A stretch of 64,000 nucleotides of DNA, taken from NCBI RefSeq assembly GCF_002863225.1, contig NZ_PKEK01000005.1, forward strand, positions 1 through 64,000, given 5' to 3'. Position 1 is the stretch's first letter; each line of letters starts with the position of its first letter. Source of the DNA: Mycobacterium sp. GTDB lineage: Bacteria > Actinomycetota > Actinomycetes > Mycobacteriales > Mycobacteriaceae. Positions 52,337 to 61,190 of this stretch are shown piece after piece. The position numbers and the translations under genes were made by a program. A model generated the notes under the pieces. The model searched no databases and was not told the origin of the DNA. It was given only the letters and a program-made list of their open reading frames with translations.

Positions 52337-53497
52337 TCAGCCGAGCGCCTGCTCCAGGTCGGCGATCAGGTCGGCGATGTCCTCGATGCCGACGGACAGC
52401 CGCACCAGGTCGTCGGGAACCTCCAACTGCGAACCGGCCGTCGACGCATGCGTCATCGCTCCGGGGTGCTCGATCAGCGACTCCACTCCGCCGAGCGATT
52501 CGGCGAGGATGAACACCCGGGTGTCGGCGCACAGCGCCTGGGCCGCAGCACGTCCGCCGCGCATCCGCACCGACACCATGCCGCCGAACCCGTGCATCTG
52601 CCGCGCGGCGACCTGGTGACCGGGATGATCCGGCAGACCCGGATACAGCACCGTGTCCACCGACGGGTGCTCGGCTAGGAATTGCGCTACCGCAGCGCCG
52701 TTTTCGCTGTGCCGCTGCATCCGCAGCACCAGCGTCTTGAGGCCGCGCAGGGTCAGGTAGGCGTCGAACGGCCCCGGCACCGCGCCGGCGCCGTTCTGCA
52801 GAAAGCCGAACGCCGCGTCCAACTCCTCGTCGCTGGTGACCAGCGCACCACCGACCACATCGGAGTGCCCGCCGATGTATTTCGTGGTGGAGTGCAACAC
52901 GATGTCCGCGCCGAGGGTCAGCGGCTGCTGCAACGCCGGCGAAGCAAAAGTGTTGTCCACCAACACCTTTGCACCGGTGTCGGTGCCGATCTGGGCGATT
53001 CCGGCGATATCGGCGATCGACAGCAGCGGGTTGGTGGGCGTCTCGACCCAGATCAGCCGGGTCTGCGGCGTGACCGCTGCCCGCACCGCGTCGAGATCGG
53101 ACAACGCGACCGGGGTGTGCTGCACGCCCCAGTGCGTGAAGACCTTGTCGATCAACCGGAACGTCCCGCCGTAGGCGTCGTCGGGAATCACCACGTGGTC
53201 GCCGGGACGCAGCACCGCGCGCAGCACGCAGTCGCTGGCCGCCATACCGGAGCTGAACGCGCGGCCGAAGGTGCCGTCCTCGACAGCCGCCAGTGCGGTT
53301 TCCAGCGCCGCACGCGTCGGGTTGCCGGTGCGGGCGTACTCGAATCCGCCGCGCAGACCGCCGACGCCGTCCTGAGCGAACGTGCTGCTGGCGTAGATCG
53401 GGGCGTTGACCGCGCCGGTCGCCGGGTCGGGCCGGTAACCGGCGTGGATGGCCTTGGTGGCCGGGCCCGCTTTTGCGAAGAGTTCGTGATCGCTCAT
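52337..53497 (-). CDS. metB: Cystathionine gamma-synthase
   Basis: PLP enzyme that joins O-acyl-homoserine and cysteine to cystathionine; mycobacterial copies can also run gamma-lyase reactions. The 386-residue protein has the PLP-binding lysine in STTKYIGGHSDVVGG, YARTGNPT and FSSGMAAS. Start at ATG, 8 bases after a TAGGCT -10 element, which would allow separate expression in addition to read-through from cbs-pra. Third gene of the transsulfuration operon. Confidence 0.94.
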   Translation of the reverse strand: MSDHELFAKAGPATKAIHAGYRPDPATGAVNAPIYASSTFAQDGVGGLRGGFEYARTGNPTRAALETALAAVEDGTFGRAFSSGMAASDCVLRAVLRPGDHVVIPDDAYGGTFRLIDKVFTHWGVQHTPVALSDLDAVRAAVTPQTRLIWVETPTNPLLSIADIAGIAQIGTDTGAKVLVDNTFASPALQQPLTLGADIVLHSTTKYIGGHSDVVGGALVTSDEELDAAFGFLQNGAGAVPGPFDAYLTLRGLKTLVLRMQRHSENGAAVAQFLAEHPSVDTVLYPGLPDHPGHQVAARQMHGFGGMVSVRMRGGRAAAQALCADTRVFILAESLGGVESLIEHPGAMTHASTAGSQLEVPDDLVRLSVGIEDIADLIADLEQALG

Positions 53498-53505
53498 CGA
53501 CGACC

Positions 53506-53511
53506 AGCCTA
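53506..53511 (-). promoter_or_regulatory. Predicted internal -10 element TAGGCT for metB
   Basis: TANNNT on the minus strand, 8 bases before the metB ATG, overlapping the TAG stop of pra. An internal leaderless promoter would let metB be expressed apart from cbs. Confidence 0.4.
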
Positions 53512-54177
53512 GTGAGCGGTCCCCGCTGCATCGGCCGTCCGGTCGCGCGGCAGGCACACCGTGGCGATCATCTTGTCGGCCAGCGTCTGGCGCTTGGCAT
53601 CCCAGAGCGGGAACAGGTACCCGACGTAGAAGATGGCCGCATCGACGGCGTGCGCAAACGCGCGCAGCACCGACAAGCCGAACCCGATTGGCTCCCCGGT
53701 CTTCTCGCTGACGACGCGGAATCCCAGCACCGACTTACCGATGCTGGATCCGGTGGTGCCCTGCCGGTAGCCGAAGTTCCAGACGAAGTAGCCCACCGCC
53801 GCCAGCACCGCTATCCACATCACGGTGAGTCCAAGTGACGACGGCCCGGTCGAGCAGATCTGCTCTACCGACGTCATCGTGAGGTTGGTCAGACACGCAC
53901 TGTCGACGGAGTTCTCCAGCACCAACCAGCCGACGCCGAGGATCAGCGCCAGCGGCAGGTGGTCGATGACGTAGGCCGCGACCCGGGTCAGCCACGGGGT
54001 GAAAGCCTCGCGCGGCAGACCGCGCAGGACGGGTCCGGGCGGCGGGGGCGCGTATCCCCCCGACGACGGCGGCGGCGGGGGCGGGTAGTTGCCTCCCCCT
54101 GGTGGCGGCGGAGGCGGCGGGTAACTACCGCCGCCGGACTGCGCGGGCGGGAACGACGACGATGGTTGTTCGGTCAT
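53509..54177 (-). CDS. pra: Proline-rich antigen Pra, RDD family membrane protein
   Basis: A 222-residue protein with a Pro/Gly/Tyr-rich repeat N-terminus (runs of PPPPPP, residues 18-48) and an RDD domain with three to four membrane helices (LTRVAAYVIDHLPLALILGVGWLVL at the R..D positions, then SLGLTVMWIAVLAAVGYFVW). It is the counterpart of H37Rv pra and the M. leprae 36-kDa proline-rich antigen. Function unknown; RDD proteins may transport ions or compatible solutes. Located between cbs and metB. Confidence 0.92.
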   Translation of the reverse strand: MTEQPSSSFPPAQSGGGSYPPPPPPPGGGNYPPPPPPSSGGYAPPPPGPVLRGLPREAFTPWLTRVAAYVIDHLPLALILGVGWLVLENSVDSACLTNLTMTSVEQICSTGPSSLGLTVMWIAVLAAVGYFVWNFGYRQGTTGSSIGKSVLGFRVVSEKTGEPIGFGLSVLRAFAHAVDAAIFYVGYLFPLWDAKRQTLADKMIATVCLPRDRTADAAGTAH

Positions 54178-54202
54178 CAGCTACTTTCTTCTGTGTGCAC
54201 TG

Positions 54203-55594
54203 CTACTTGCGTACTGCGCCGGTGGACAGGAAGCCCAGCAGGTCGTACCGGGTGATGACGCCGACCGGCTTGCCTTCCTCGACGACCATGACGGCGTCCA
54301 GATCTCGCAGTGTCTCGGCCAGCGCGCTGACCTGCTCACCGGCGCCGATGATCGGCAGCGGGGGGCTCATGTGCGACCCGACGGCGTCGGCCAGACTGGC
54401 GCGACCCTCGAAGACGGCCGAGAGCAGTTCGCGCTCGGAGACACTGCCGGCCACCTCGCCGGCCATCACCGGCGGTTCGGCTCCGACGACCGGCATCTGC
54501 GACACCCCGTACTCGCGCAGGATGCTGATCGCGTCGCGCACGGTTTCCGATGGATGGGTGTGCACCAGATCGGGCAGGTGGCCGGATTTGCCGCGCAACA
54601 CGTCGCCCACCGTCGGCTCCAGTGAGCCGTCCAGCCTGTTCCGCAGGAATCCGTATGACGACATCCAGGCGTCGTTGAAGATCTTCGACATGTAGCCGCG
54701 GCCCCCGTCCGGCAGCAGCACGACCACCAGCGCGTCGGGCCCGGCCTGCTCGGCCACTTTCAGCGCCGCCACGACCGCCATCCCGCACGAGCCGCCGACC
54801 AGCAGGGCCTCCTCGCGGGCCAGCCGCCTGGTCATGTTGAACGAATCGGAGTCCGACACCGCGATGATCTCGTCGGCGACGGCGGGGTCGTAGGCCTTCG
54901 GCCAGAAGTCCTCGCCGACGCCCTCGACCAGGTACGGCCGTCCGGTGCCGCCGGAATACACCGAGCCCTCAGGATCGGCGCCGATCACGCGCACCTTCCC
55001 GCCGGAGGCGTCTTTGAGGTAGCGGCCGGCTCCGGTGATCGTTCCGCCGGTTCCGATCCCGGCGACGAAATGGGTGATCTGGCCGTCGGTGTCGGCCCAG
55101 ATCTCCGGCCCGGTGGTCTCGTAGTGGCTGGCCGGTCCCTGCGGGTTGGAGTATTGATCAGGCTTCCAGGCGCCGTCGATCTCGTCGACCAGTCGGTCGG
55201 AGACGTTGTAGTAGCTGTCCGGGTGCTCGGGTGGAACGGCGGTCGGGCACACCACTACCTCGGCGCCGTAGGCGCGCAGCGCGTTCCGCTTGTCCTCGCT
55301 GACCTTGTCGGGGCAGACGAAAACGCAACGGTAGCCCCGCTTCTGGGCGACCAGCGCCAGCCCGACGCCGGTGTTTCCTGATGTCGGCTCGACGATGGTG
55401 CCGCCGGGCTTGAGCTCGCCACTGGCCTCGGCGGCGTCGATCATCTTCACCGCGATGCGGTCTTTGCTGCTCAGACCGGGGTTGAGGTATTCCACCTTGG
55501 CCACCACCCGGCCCGACCCCGGCGACACGACCGAGTTCAGCTGAACCAACGGAGTGTTACCGATCAGCTCGCTGATGTGTTGCGCGATCCGCAT
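54203..55594 (-). CDS. cbs: Cystathionine beta-synthase
   Basis: Condenses serine and homocysteine to cystathionine. The 463-residue protein has the PLP domain with the Schiff-base lysine in PGLSSKDRIA and the phosphate loop GTGGTITGAGR, followed by two CBS domains (about 335-463) that may sense S-adenosylmethionine. No N-terminal haem-binding extension is present. It heads the operon cbs-pra-metB, so the products of both transsulfuration directions are encoded together. Confidence 0.95.
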   Translation of the reverse strand: MRIAQHISELIGNTPLVQLNSVVSPGSGRVVAKVEYLNPGLSSKDRIAVKMIDAAEASGELKPGGTIVEPTSGNTGVGLALVAQKRGYRCVFVCPDKVSEDKRNALRAYGAEVVVCPTAVPPEHPDSYYNVSDRLVDEIDGAWKPDQYSNPQGPASHYETTGPEIWADTDGQITHFVAGIGTGGTITGAGRYLKDASGGKVRVIGADPEGSVYSGGTGRPYLVEGVGEDFWPKAYDPAVADEIIAVSDSDSFNMTRRLAREEALLVGGSCGMAVVAALKVAEQAGPDALVVVLLPDGGRGYMSKIFNDAWMSSYGFLRNRLDGSLEPTVGDVLRGKSGHLPDLVHTHPSETVRDAISILREYGVSQMPVVGAEPPVMAGEVAGSVSERELLSAVFEGRASLADAVGSHMSPPLPIIGAGEQVSALAETLRDLDAVMVVEEGKPVGVITRYDLLGFLSTGAVRK

Positions 55595-55627
55595 GGGTAG
55601 ATGGTCTCAGGTGCGGGACGACCTCAC

Positions 55628-56680
55628 CTAACCGGTGGCATCGCGGATGTACTCGCCGATCTGCCGCAGCGAGCGCGTGGCCTCGGGGATGATCGGGGCG
55701 CCGAGCTGAAAGTCGTGGATCTGCCCGGGCCAGACCCGCACCTCGGTCGGAACGCCGGCGGCCGCCAGGGCCTGGGCGGCCAGTCGGGCGTCGTTCAGCA
55801 GCACCTCAGACCCCGACACGTGGATCAACGTCTGGGGCAGTCCCGGCTCGACATGGTCCAGCGGCTCGTAGAGCTGCTCGGGCCGCCCATCGACCACGTG
55901 CTTGCGGGCCGCCTTGGCGACCAGGGTGAGCAGCGCGTCAAATGCCTTGGCGGTGAACATCGCATCGGTCTTGATGTTCGGGTGCGCCTGCTTGGGCTCC
56001 TTGGCCAGCTGCAGCAGCGGCGAGATCGCAACCAGAGCGGCCGGCTCCTCGTGAGCCTGCTGGAGGCGCTGCGCCAGGGCGAGGGCCAGGTATCCGCCCG
56101 CAGAGTCGCCGGCCACCACGATCTGGTCCGGCGCGAAGCCGCGCAGCCGCAGCCAGCGGTAGGCGTCGTGGCAGTCGTCCAGGGCCTGGCCGACCGAGTG
56201 CTTCGGGATGAGCCGGTAGTTGACCACCAGCACCGGGGCGTCGGCGAACTTGGACAGCGCGTTGACGATTCGGCCGTGCGAGTTGACCCCGCAGGTCAGG
56301 AAGGCGCCGCCGTGGAGGTACAGCACCACCCGTCGCTTGCCGTCGGCCGGCAGTACGCCCGGCGCGCGCACCAACTGTGCGTTGCAGTGCGGCAGCTCGA
56401 CGGTGGTTCGCACGGTGCCCGGCCCGGGAAGAAGCGCCCGGCAGGCGAAGTCGAGCACGCCGAACGGGAACGGGACGTGCGGGATGTAGCTGACTACGCC
56501 GAGAGCGGGGCGGATCGTCAGCCGGCAGGCCAGCGCGGCCACCATGCCGGGGAGGCTGGGCCCGCTCTCGATGACCTCGACGGGCACACCGTCGTTGAGG
56601 GGAAACCTGCGGGCCCGCAACACGTCACGGGCACGAAGTGCGGCCCGGGGCGAACCCGAAACCTTGCTCGGTGCGGTCAT
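55628..56680 (-). CDS. lipU: Lipase/esterase LipU, hormone-sensitive lipase family
   Basis: A 350-residue family IV (HSL-type) esterase. HGGAF at residues 123-127 forms the oxyanion hole; GDSAGG holds the nucleophile Ser193; the acid and His are in the region ending VWPGQIHDFQLG. By position it is the counterpart of H37Rv lipU (Rv1076). The ATG ten codons inside the longest frame was chosen. The upstream 100 bases are unusually A+T-rich and should hold the promoter. It likely hydrolyses short-chain lipid esters. Confidence 0.9.
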   Translation of the reverse strand: MTAPSKVSGSPRAALRARDVLRARRFPLNDGVPVEVIESGPSLPGMVAALACRLTIRPALGVVSYIPHVPFPFGVLDFACRALLPGPGTVRTTVELPHCNAQLVRAPGVLPADGKRRVVLYLHGGAFLTCGVNSHGRIVNALSKFADAPVLVVNYRLIPKHSVGQALDDCHDAYRWLRLRGFAPDQIVVAGDSAGGYLALALAQRLQQAHEEPAALVAISPLLQLAKEPKQAHPNIKTDAMFTAKAFDALLTLVAKAARKHVVDGRPEQLYEPLDHVEPGLPQTLIHVSGSEVLLNDARLAAQALAAAGVPTEVRVWPGQIHDFQLGAPIIPEATRSLRQIGEYIRDATG

Positions 56681-56865
56681 GCTCAACACTCCTACGCCGT
56701 TGTAGTGCATGTCGACGGGGTGTCCAGGCGGTCAGCCAACCCCGAAGTACTTAGCTTGACACTTTAAATAGTTTCAACAATCAAAGAGTCTGATTCGATA
56801 TCAACATTGATCCGGCCCGTGATGGCGCAAGAGCAGGGCTGCCGGACGGCCGGCTCGCGGGCACC

Positions 56866-56871
56866 TAAACT
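56866..56871 (+). promoter_or_regulatory. Predicted -10 element TAAACT for the SGNH hydrolase gene
   Basis: TANNNT 7 bases before a GTG that begins MVRRAPRGS, the likely start of the Rv1075c family. No ribosome binding site in the spacer. Confidence 0.5.
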
Positions 56872-56878
56872 GGTCGGC

Positions 56879-57847
56879 GTGGTACGACGCGCACCGCGGG
56901 GTTCGATGGTCGCGCTGGCCGCAGCGGGCGCGCTGGCATCGACCGGCACCGCCTATGTGGGGGCGCGAAACCTGCTGATCGGGCAGGCCGCGAAGGCGCG
57001 CACCCTGATCCCGAAATCGTGGGACGTTCCTCCCCGCGCCGACGGCGTCTACACCGCGGGCGGCGGTCCGGTGCAGCGCTGGCAACGCGGCATGGACTTC
57101 GATCTGCACCTGATGATCTTCGGCGACTCGACCGCCACCGGTTACGGCTGCCGCACCGCCGAAGAGGTGCCCGGCGTGCTGATTGCCCGCGGGCTGGCCG
57201 AGCAGAGCGGCAAGCGGATCCGGTTGAGCACCAAGGCGATTGTGGGCGCCACGTCCAAGGGCCTGTCCGGACAGGTCGACGCGATGTTCGTGGCCGGCCC
57301 GCCGCCGGACGCCGCGGTGATCCTGATCGGCGCCAACGACGTCACCCGCTTGAACGGCATCGGCGCCTCCGCCCGGCGCCTCGGCGCAGCGGTGCGACGG
57401 CTGCGTGCCAGCGGCGCCGAGGTCGTCGTGGCGACCTGCCCCGATTTCGGTGTGGTCAAAGCGATTCCACAGCCGCTGCGCTGGACCGTGCGCACCCTCG
57501 GGCTGCGACTGGCCCGCGCGCAATCCGGCGCGGTGCGCTCGGCCGGGGGCGTTCCGGTGCCGCTGGCCTCGCTGGTCAATGACGAGTTCCGGCATTCGCC
57601 GCATTTGATGCTGTCCGACGACCAGTTCCACCCGTCGGCCGCCGGGTACGCGCTGGCCGCCAGCCAGCTGCTGCCCGCGTTGTGCCACGCGCTCGGCGAC
57701 TTTGCCGGCCAGCCGGTGCCCGCCTTGCCGTCGTCGACAGCCACCGAAGCCGGGCCGGGTTACTCGATGCTGCGGTTGTTCTCCCGGCTGTGGCGGCGGC
57801 CCACCACCGGAGTGCCGGCGCCGATAGTGGCGACCACCTCCGGCTAG
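56879..57847 (+). CDS. SGNH/GDSL-type esterase (Rv1075c-like)
   Basis: A 322-residue membrane-anchored or exported hydrolase. An N-terminal hydrophobic segment (MVALAAAGALASTGTAYVGA) precedes the SGNH core: GDST with Ser84, the LIGANDV block with Asn, and DDQFHPSAAGY with the Asp-x-x-His pair. Rv1075c of H37Rv has been described as an esterase. The GTG was chosen over an ATG 24 codons upstream because of the -10 element 7 bases before it. Confidence 0.88.
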   Translation: MVRRAPRGSMVALAAAGALASTGTAYVGARNLLIGQAAKARTLIPKSWDVPPRADGVYTAGGGPVQRWQRGMDFDLHLMIFGDSTATGYGCRTAEEVPGVLIARGLAEQSGKRIRLSTKAIVGATSKGLSGQVDAMFVAGPPPDAAVILIGANDVTRLNGIGASARRLGAAVRRLRASGAEVVVATCPDFGVVKAIPQPLRWTVRTLGLRLARAQSGAVRSAGGVPVPLASLVNDEFRHSPHLMLSDDQFHPSAAGYALAASQLLPALCHALGDFAGQPVPALPSSTATEAGPGYSMLRLFSRLWRRPTTGVPAPIVATTSG

Positions 57848-57915
57848 CCCGTTAACGGTTCGCCGTCGCTCAGCGCTAGATTCGGGACCAGACCACACCC
57901 CGAAATGGAGCCGTC

Positions 57916-59133
57916 ATGCCGGAAGCCGTCATTGTTTCAACTGCCCGCTCGCCGATCGGGCGCGCGATGAAGGGGTCGCTGGTCAACGTGCGGCCCGACG
58001 ACCTGGCCGCGCAGATGGTGCGCGCCGCGCTGGACAAGGTGCCGGGCCTGAACCCGCACCAGATCGACGACCTGATCCTGGGTTGCGGTCAGCCCGCCGG
58101 CGAGGCCGGCTACAACCTGGCCCGCGCGGTCGCCGTCGAGCTCGGCTACGACTTCCTGCCCGGCACCACGGTCAACCGCTACTGCTCGTCGTCACTGCAG
58201 ACCACCCGGATGGCGTTCCACGCGATCAAGGCCGGCGAGGGTGACGCGTTCATCTCGGCGGGCGTCGAGACCGTCTCGCGGTTCGTCAAGGGCAGCGCCG
58301 ACTCGTGGCCGGACACCAAGAACGCGCTGTTCGACGAGGCCCAGGAACGTTCGGTCGCCGCATCAGCCGGCGCCGACGAGTGGCACGACCCGCGCACCGA
58401 CGGCAACATCCCGGACGTCTACATCGCGATGGGCCAGACCGCCGAGAACGTCGCTCTGCTGACCGGCGTCAGCCGCGAAGACCAGGACCACTGGGGCGTG
58501 CGCAGCCAGAACCGCGCCGAGGAAGCCATCAAGAGCGGGTTCTTCGAGCGGGAGATCGTCCCGGTCACGCTGCCCGACGGCACCACCGTCAGCACCGATG
58601 ACGGGCCGCGCGCCGGCACCACCTACGAGAAGATCAGCCAGCTCAAGCCGGTCTTCCGGCCCAACGGCACGGTCACCGCGGGCAACGCCTGCCCGCTGAA
58701 CGACGGCGCCGCGGCGGTGGTGATCACCAGCGACACCAAGGCCAAGGAACTCGGCCTGACGCCGCTGGCCCGCATTGTGGCCACCGGGGTCAGCGGCCTC
58801 TCGCCGGAGATCATGGGCTTGGGTCCGATCGAGGCGAGCAAGCAGGCCCTGCAGCGCGCCGGCCTGTCGGTCAAGGACATCGACCTGTTCGAGATCAACG
58901 AGGCCTTCGCCGTGCAGGTGCTCGGCTCGGCCCGCGAGCTGGGCATCGACGAGGACAAGCTGAACGTGTCCGGCGGCGCGATCGCCCTGGGCCACCCGTT
59001 CGGGATGACCGGCGCCCGGATCACCACCACGCTGCTGAACAACCTGCAGACCTACGACAAGACGTTCGGTCTGGAGACCATGTGTGTCGGCGGCGGTCAG
59101 GGCATGGCGTTGATCATCGAGCGGCTCAACTGA
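57916..59133 (+). CDS. fadA3: Acetyl-CoA acetyltransferase (thiolase)
   Basis: A 405-residue thiolase, H37Rv fadA3 counterpart. The acyl-accepting Cys90 is in NRYCSSSLQT, the catalytic His in GHPFGMTG and the second Cys in CVGGGQG. It catalyses the last step of beta-oxidation or acetoacetyl-CoA formation. GGAG 5 bases before the ATG. It ends 8 bases before the first 59-bp inverted-repeat element. Confidence 0.94.
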   Translation: MPEAVIVSTARSPIGRAMKGSLVNVRPDDLAAQMVRAALDKVPGLNPHQIDDLILGCGQPAGEAGYNLARAVAVELGYDFLPGTTVNRYCSSSLQTTRMAFHAIKAGEGDAFISAGVETVSRFVKGSADSWPDTKNALFDEAQERSVAASAGADEWHDPRTDGNIPDVYIAMGQTAENVALLTGVSREDQDHWGVRSQNRAEEAIKSGFFEREIVPVTLPDGTTVSTDDGPRAGTTYEKISQLKPVFRPNGTVTAGNACPLNDGAAAVVITSDTKAKELGLTPLARIVATGVSGLSPEIMGLGPIEASKQALQRAGLSVKDIDLFEINEAFAVQVLGSARELGIDEDKLNVSGGAIALGHPFGMTGARITTTLLNNLQTYDKTFGLETMCVGGGQGMALIIERLN

Positions 59134-59141
59134 GTCCGCTG

Positions 59142-59200
59142 TTGACTCTGCGTCCACGGCGCCGAAGTGCGAGTCACCTCCGCCGCGGGCGCAGAGTCAA
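59142..59200. repeat. 59-bp inverted-repeat element, left copy
   Basis: Ends are the perfect 11-base inverted repeat TTGACTCTGCG ... CGCAGAGTCAA. The element overlaps the 3' end of the DUF559-type nuclease gene and supplies its last codons (LTLRPRRR and stop). A second copy with 53 of 59 identical bases lies at the other side of that gene, in the same orientation. Confidence 0.9.
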
Positions 59201-60040
59201 CGCTTCCCACGCCCGCTGAACACGGCGAACGACGTCTTGGGCGCGGTGTCGCGATACCACTCTCACGATGGTCCAGCCGATCTCGGCCAAGTACTCCTGT
59301 CGCGCCACGTCGTAGGCGTACTGGGCCGGATCAGTCCAATGCTGTCCGCCGTCGTACTCGACGGCCAGCATCTCCTCCTCCCAACCCATGTCGAGGAAAT
59401 AGCGGCAGTACCCGTCCGCTCCGAGAATCGGGATCTGTGTTCGCGGCCGCGGAAAACCAGCGTTGAGCAACACCAGCCGCAGCCAGGTTTCCCTCGGTGA
59501 CTGGGCTCCGCCGTCGACTAGGTCGAGTGCGGCTTCGAGCTGACGGAGGCCGCGCGTATGACCATGATTGCCGGCCAGTTCCAGGACATCGCGCACTTTG
59601 AAATCGGTTGCCGCCGCGAGGGCGTCGAGCCCGACCACAGCCCGCTGCAGCGATGCGCGCCGACCGATATCGAACGCGGTGCGTTCCGGTGTCGTCACCC
59701 AGAAGGGCTCGCAGCGCTGTGTCTCACCGTCTAGCAGCAGATCGTTACGCGTGACGACACCCTGCGGTGCTCTCGCGTTGCGCCATACCAGTTCGATCGC
59801 CACATCGTCATCGACCCACCGACTTCCGTGCGTGGCCGCCGCGGCTGCACCGGCGATCACCGCCTCGCGCCCAGACCACAGCCAGGCCGCGACCGTGCGC
59901 CGACTCAGAGTGAGCTCGGCGCGCTTGTCGATGTAGACGTTCGGCATGATCGCGCGGTAAAAGCGGCGCAGCTCGTATCTGGTGAGCACCTCGGCGTCAA
60001 GCGCCTCGCTACCGACGAATGGCTCAGGACACGGCTTCAT
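59174..60040 (-). CDS. DUF559-type (Vsr-like fold) endonuclease with N-terminal AbiEi-like region
   Basis: A 288-residue protein. The N-terminal 130 residues resemble the winged-helix region of AbiEi-type antitoxins (VLTRYELRRFYRAIMPNVYIDKRAELT, SRRTVAAWLW, ATHGSRW). The C-terminal third has the DUF559 PD-(D/E)xK nuclease core: DMGWEEEMLAVEYDGGQHW, with acidic metal ligands, followed by EIGWTIVRVVS. Many such genes occur in mycobacterial genomes, often in variable positions. Its last nine codons come from the left 59-bp element and the right element lies just beyond its start, so it looks like a cassette. By position it replaces H37Rv Rv1073. Confidence 0.72.
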   Translation of the reverse strand: MKPCPEPFVGSEALDAEVLTRYELRRFYRAIMPNVYIDKRAELTLSRRTVAAWLWSGREAVIAGAAAAATHGSRWVDDDVAIELVWRNARAPQGVVTRNDLLLDGETQRCEPFWVTTPERTAFDIGRRASLQRAVVGLDALAAATDFKVRDVLELAGNHGHTRGLRQLEAALDLVDGGAQSPRETWLRLVLLNAGFPRPRTQIPILGADGYCRYFLDMGWEEEMLAVEYDGGQHWTDPAQYAYDVARQEYLAEIGWTIVRVVSRHRAQDVVRRVQRAWEALTLRPRRR

Positions 60041-60074
60041 GCGCGGATGGTGGCAGCGCCCACCGACATCGCCA

Positions 60075-60133
60075 TTGACTCTGCGTCCATGGCACCGAAC
60101 TGCGGGTCACCTTCGCCGCTGGCGCAGAGTCAA
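60075..60133. repeat. 59-bp inverted-repeat element, right copy
   Basis: Same 11-base inverted ends and length as the left copy, 6 mismatches over 59 bases. On the minus strand it could encode LTLRQRRR and a stop, the same tail as the neighbouring nuclease. So it may be the remnant of a deleted paralogue or a second insertion of a small palindromic element. Confidence 0.9.
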
Positions 60134-60152
60134 CTGAGTTTTCGACGCCATC

Positions 60153-60187
60153 AAAAAGGCCGGCACGCAATGCGTGCCGGCCTTTCT
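60153..60187 (-). terminator. Strong intrinsic terminator downstream of the Bax-inhibitor gene
   Basis: Perfect arms of 15 bases (AAAGGCCGGCACGCA and TGCGTGCCGGCCTTT) around one base. On the minus strand the hairpin starts 13 bases after the Bax-inhibitor stop and runs out in TTTTT, a textbook rho-independent terminator. It also has T's in the other direction and might act both ways. Confidence 0.88.
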
Positions 60188-60198
60188 GATGTCTACAG

Positions 60199-61050
60199 CT
60201 AATCGTTCTGCAGGTAGCTGAGCAGCCGCAGGATCTCGATGTAGAGCCAGACCAGGGTGACGGTCAGGCCCAGTGCGATACCCCACGCGGCCTTCTCCGG
60301 CGCCCCGGCGCGGATCATCTGGTCGGCGGCGTCGAAGTCGATCAGGAAGCTGAACGCCGCGAGGCCGATGCAGACCAGCGAGAAGATGATCGCCAGCGGA
60401 CCGCCGCTGCGCAGACCCAGGCCTTCGCCGTGGCCGACGCCGAACATGCCCAGCAGCAGGTTGCCCAGCATCATGGCCAGCACACCGAACATGGCGGCCA
60501 CCATCATGCGGGTGAACTTCGGCGTCACCCGGATGGCACCGGTCTTGTAGACCACGAGCATTCCGACGAACACACCGAGCGTGCCCAGGATGGCCTGGCC
60601 GATCATGGCCCCGGCGCTGGTGCTCGACACCGAGAAGTTGGCCAGCAGGAACGAGATGGCTCCGAGGAACAGACCCTCCAGCGCCGCATAGGTCAGCACG
60701 ATCCCCGGGTTGTCCTGCTTGCGGGCGAACGTCGCGATCATCACCATCGCCAGGCCGCCGAACGCGCCGACGAAGGTGAATGGGGTGGCCAGGGCCTGGT
60801 TGGCCTGGACCATGAAGTACGAGACGACCGCGACGGCCGACAGCACTGCCAGGGTGATCCCGGTCTTGGTGACGACGTCATCGATGGTCAGCGGGCGCGA
60901 AACACCGGACCGCTGGTCGGCGTACGGAGCATATGGGTCAGCCTGATGAACTGACTGGGTCGCGGCGCCCGCGACGCCGCTCCCGAACTGCGCGTATCCG
61001 CCACGCTGCTTGGGCAGCGAGCGAAATACCGGGTTACTGGTCTCCCGCAC
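60199..61050 (-). CDS. Bax inhibitor-1/YccA family membrane protein (Rv1072-like)
   Basis: A 283-residue protein with an N-terminal cytosolic Gly/Gln/Tyr-rich part and seven membrane helices (ITLAVLSAVAVVSYFMV to WGIALGLTVTLVWLYIEILRLLSYL). The penultimate helix carries SFLIDFDAADQMI, the conserved acidic pair that forms the pH-sensitive calcium latch in bacterial BI-1 proteins. The GTG start follows GAGAGGA and matches the family start RE-SNPVFRSLPKQ. It ends in the strong terminator. Confidence 0.92.
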   Translation of the reverse strand: MRETSNPVFRSLPKQRGGYAQFGSGVAGAATQSVHQADPYAPYADQRSGVSRPLTIDDVVTKTGITLAVLSAVAVVSYFMVQANQALATPFTFVGAFGGLAMVMIATFARKQDNPGIVLTYAALEGLFLGAISFLLANFSVSSTSAGAMIGQAILGTLGVFVGMLVVYKTGAIRVTPKFTRMMVAAMFGVLAMMLGNLLLGMFGVGHGEGLGLRSGGPLAIIFSLVCIGLAAFSFLIDFDAADQMIRAGAPEKAAWGIALGLTVTLVWLYIEILRLLSYLQND

Positions 61051-61184
61051 CGTCGGATCCTCTCGTGAGCTGTGGATTGAGAACTGCGCGAACAACTGAT
61101 CAACGAACGGTAGTCCAGCGGTGTTCCCTGCGGGCCTACTCCAGATAAACCTTACCCGCGGGCATCCCCACCGCGGTAACGATC

Positions 61185-61190
61185 TAGATT
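61185..61190 (+). promoter_or_regulatory. Predicted -10 element TAGATT for echA9
   Basis: TANNNT in the 207-base gap before echA9, giving a leader of about 60 bases with GGGAG near its end. Unlike the leaderless cases above, this gene has a ribosome binding site. Confidence 0.35.

Noticed and set aside
55601..56767. Plus-strand frame of 388 residues antisense to lipU
   Set aside because: The lipase motifs HGGAF and GDSAGG are on the minus strand; the antisense product has no recognisable domain.
56700..56806. A+T-rich island before lipU as a mobile-element remnant
   Set aside because: No terminal repeats or transposase fragments; a promoter region is a sufficient explanation, and several -35/-10 pairings are possible so none is called.
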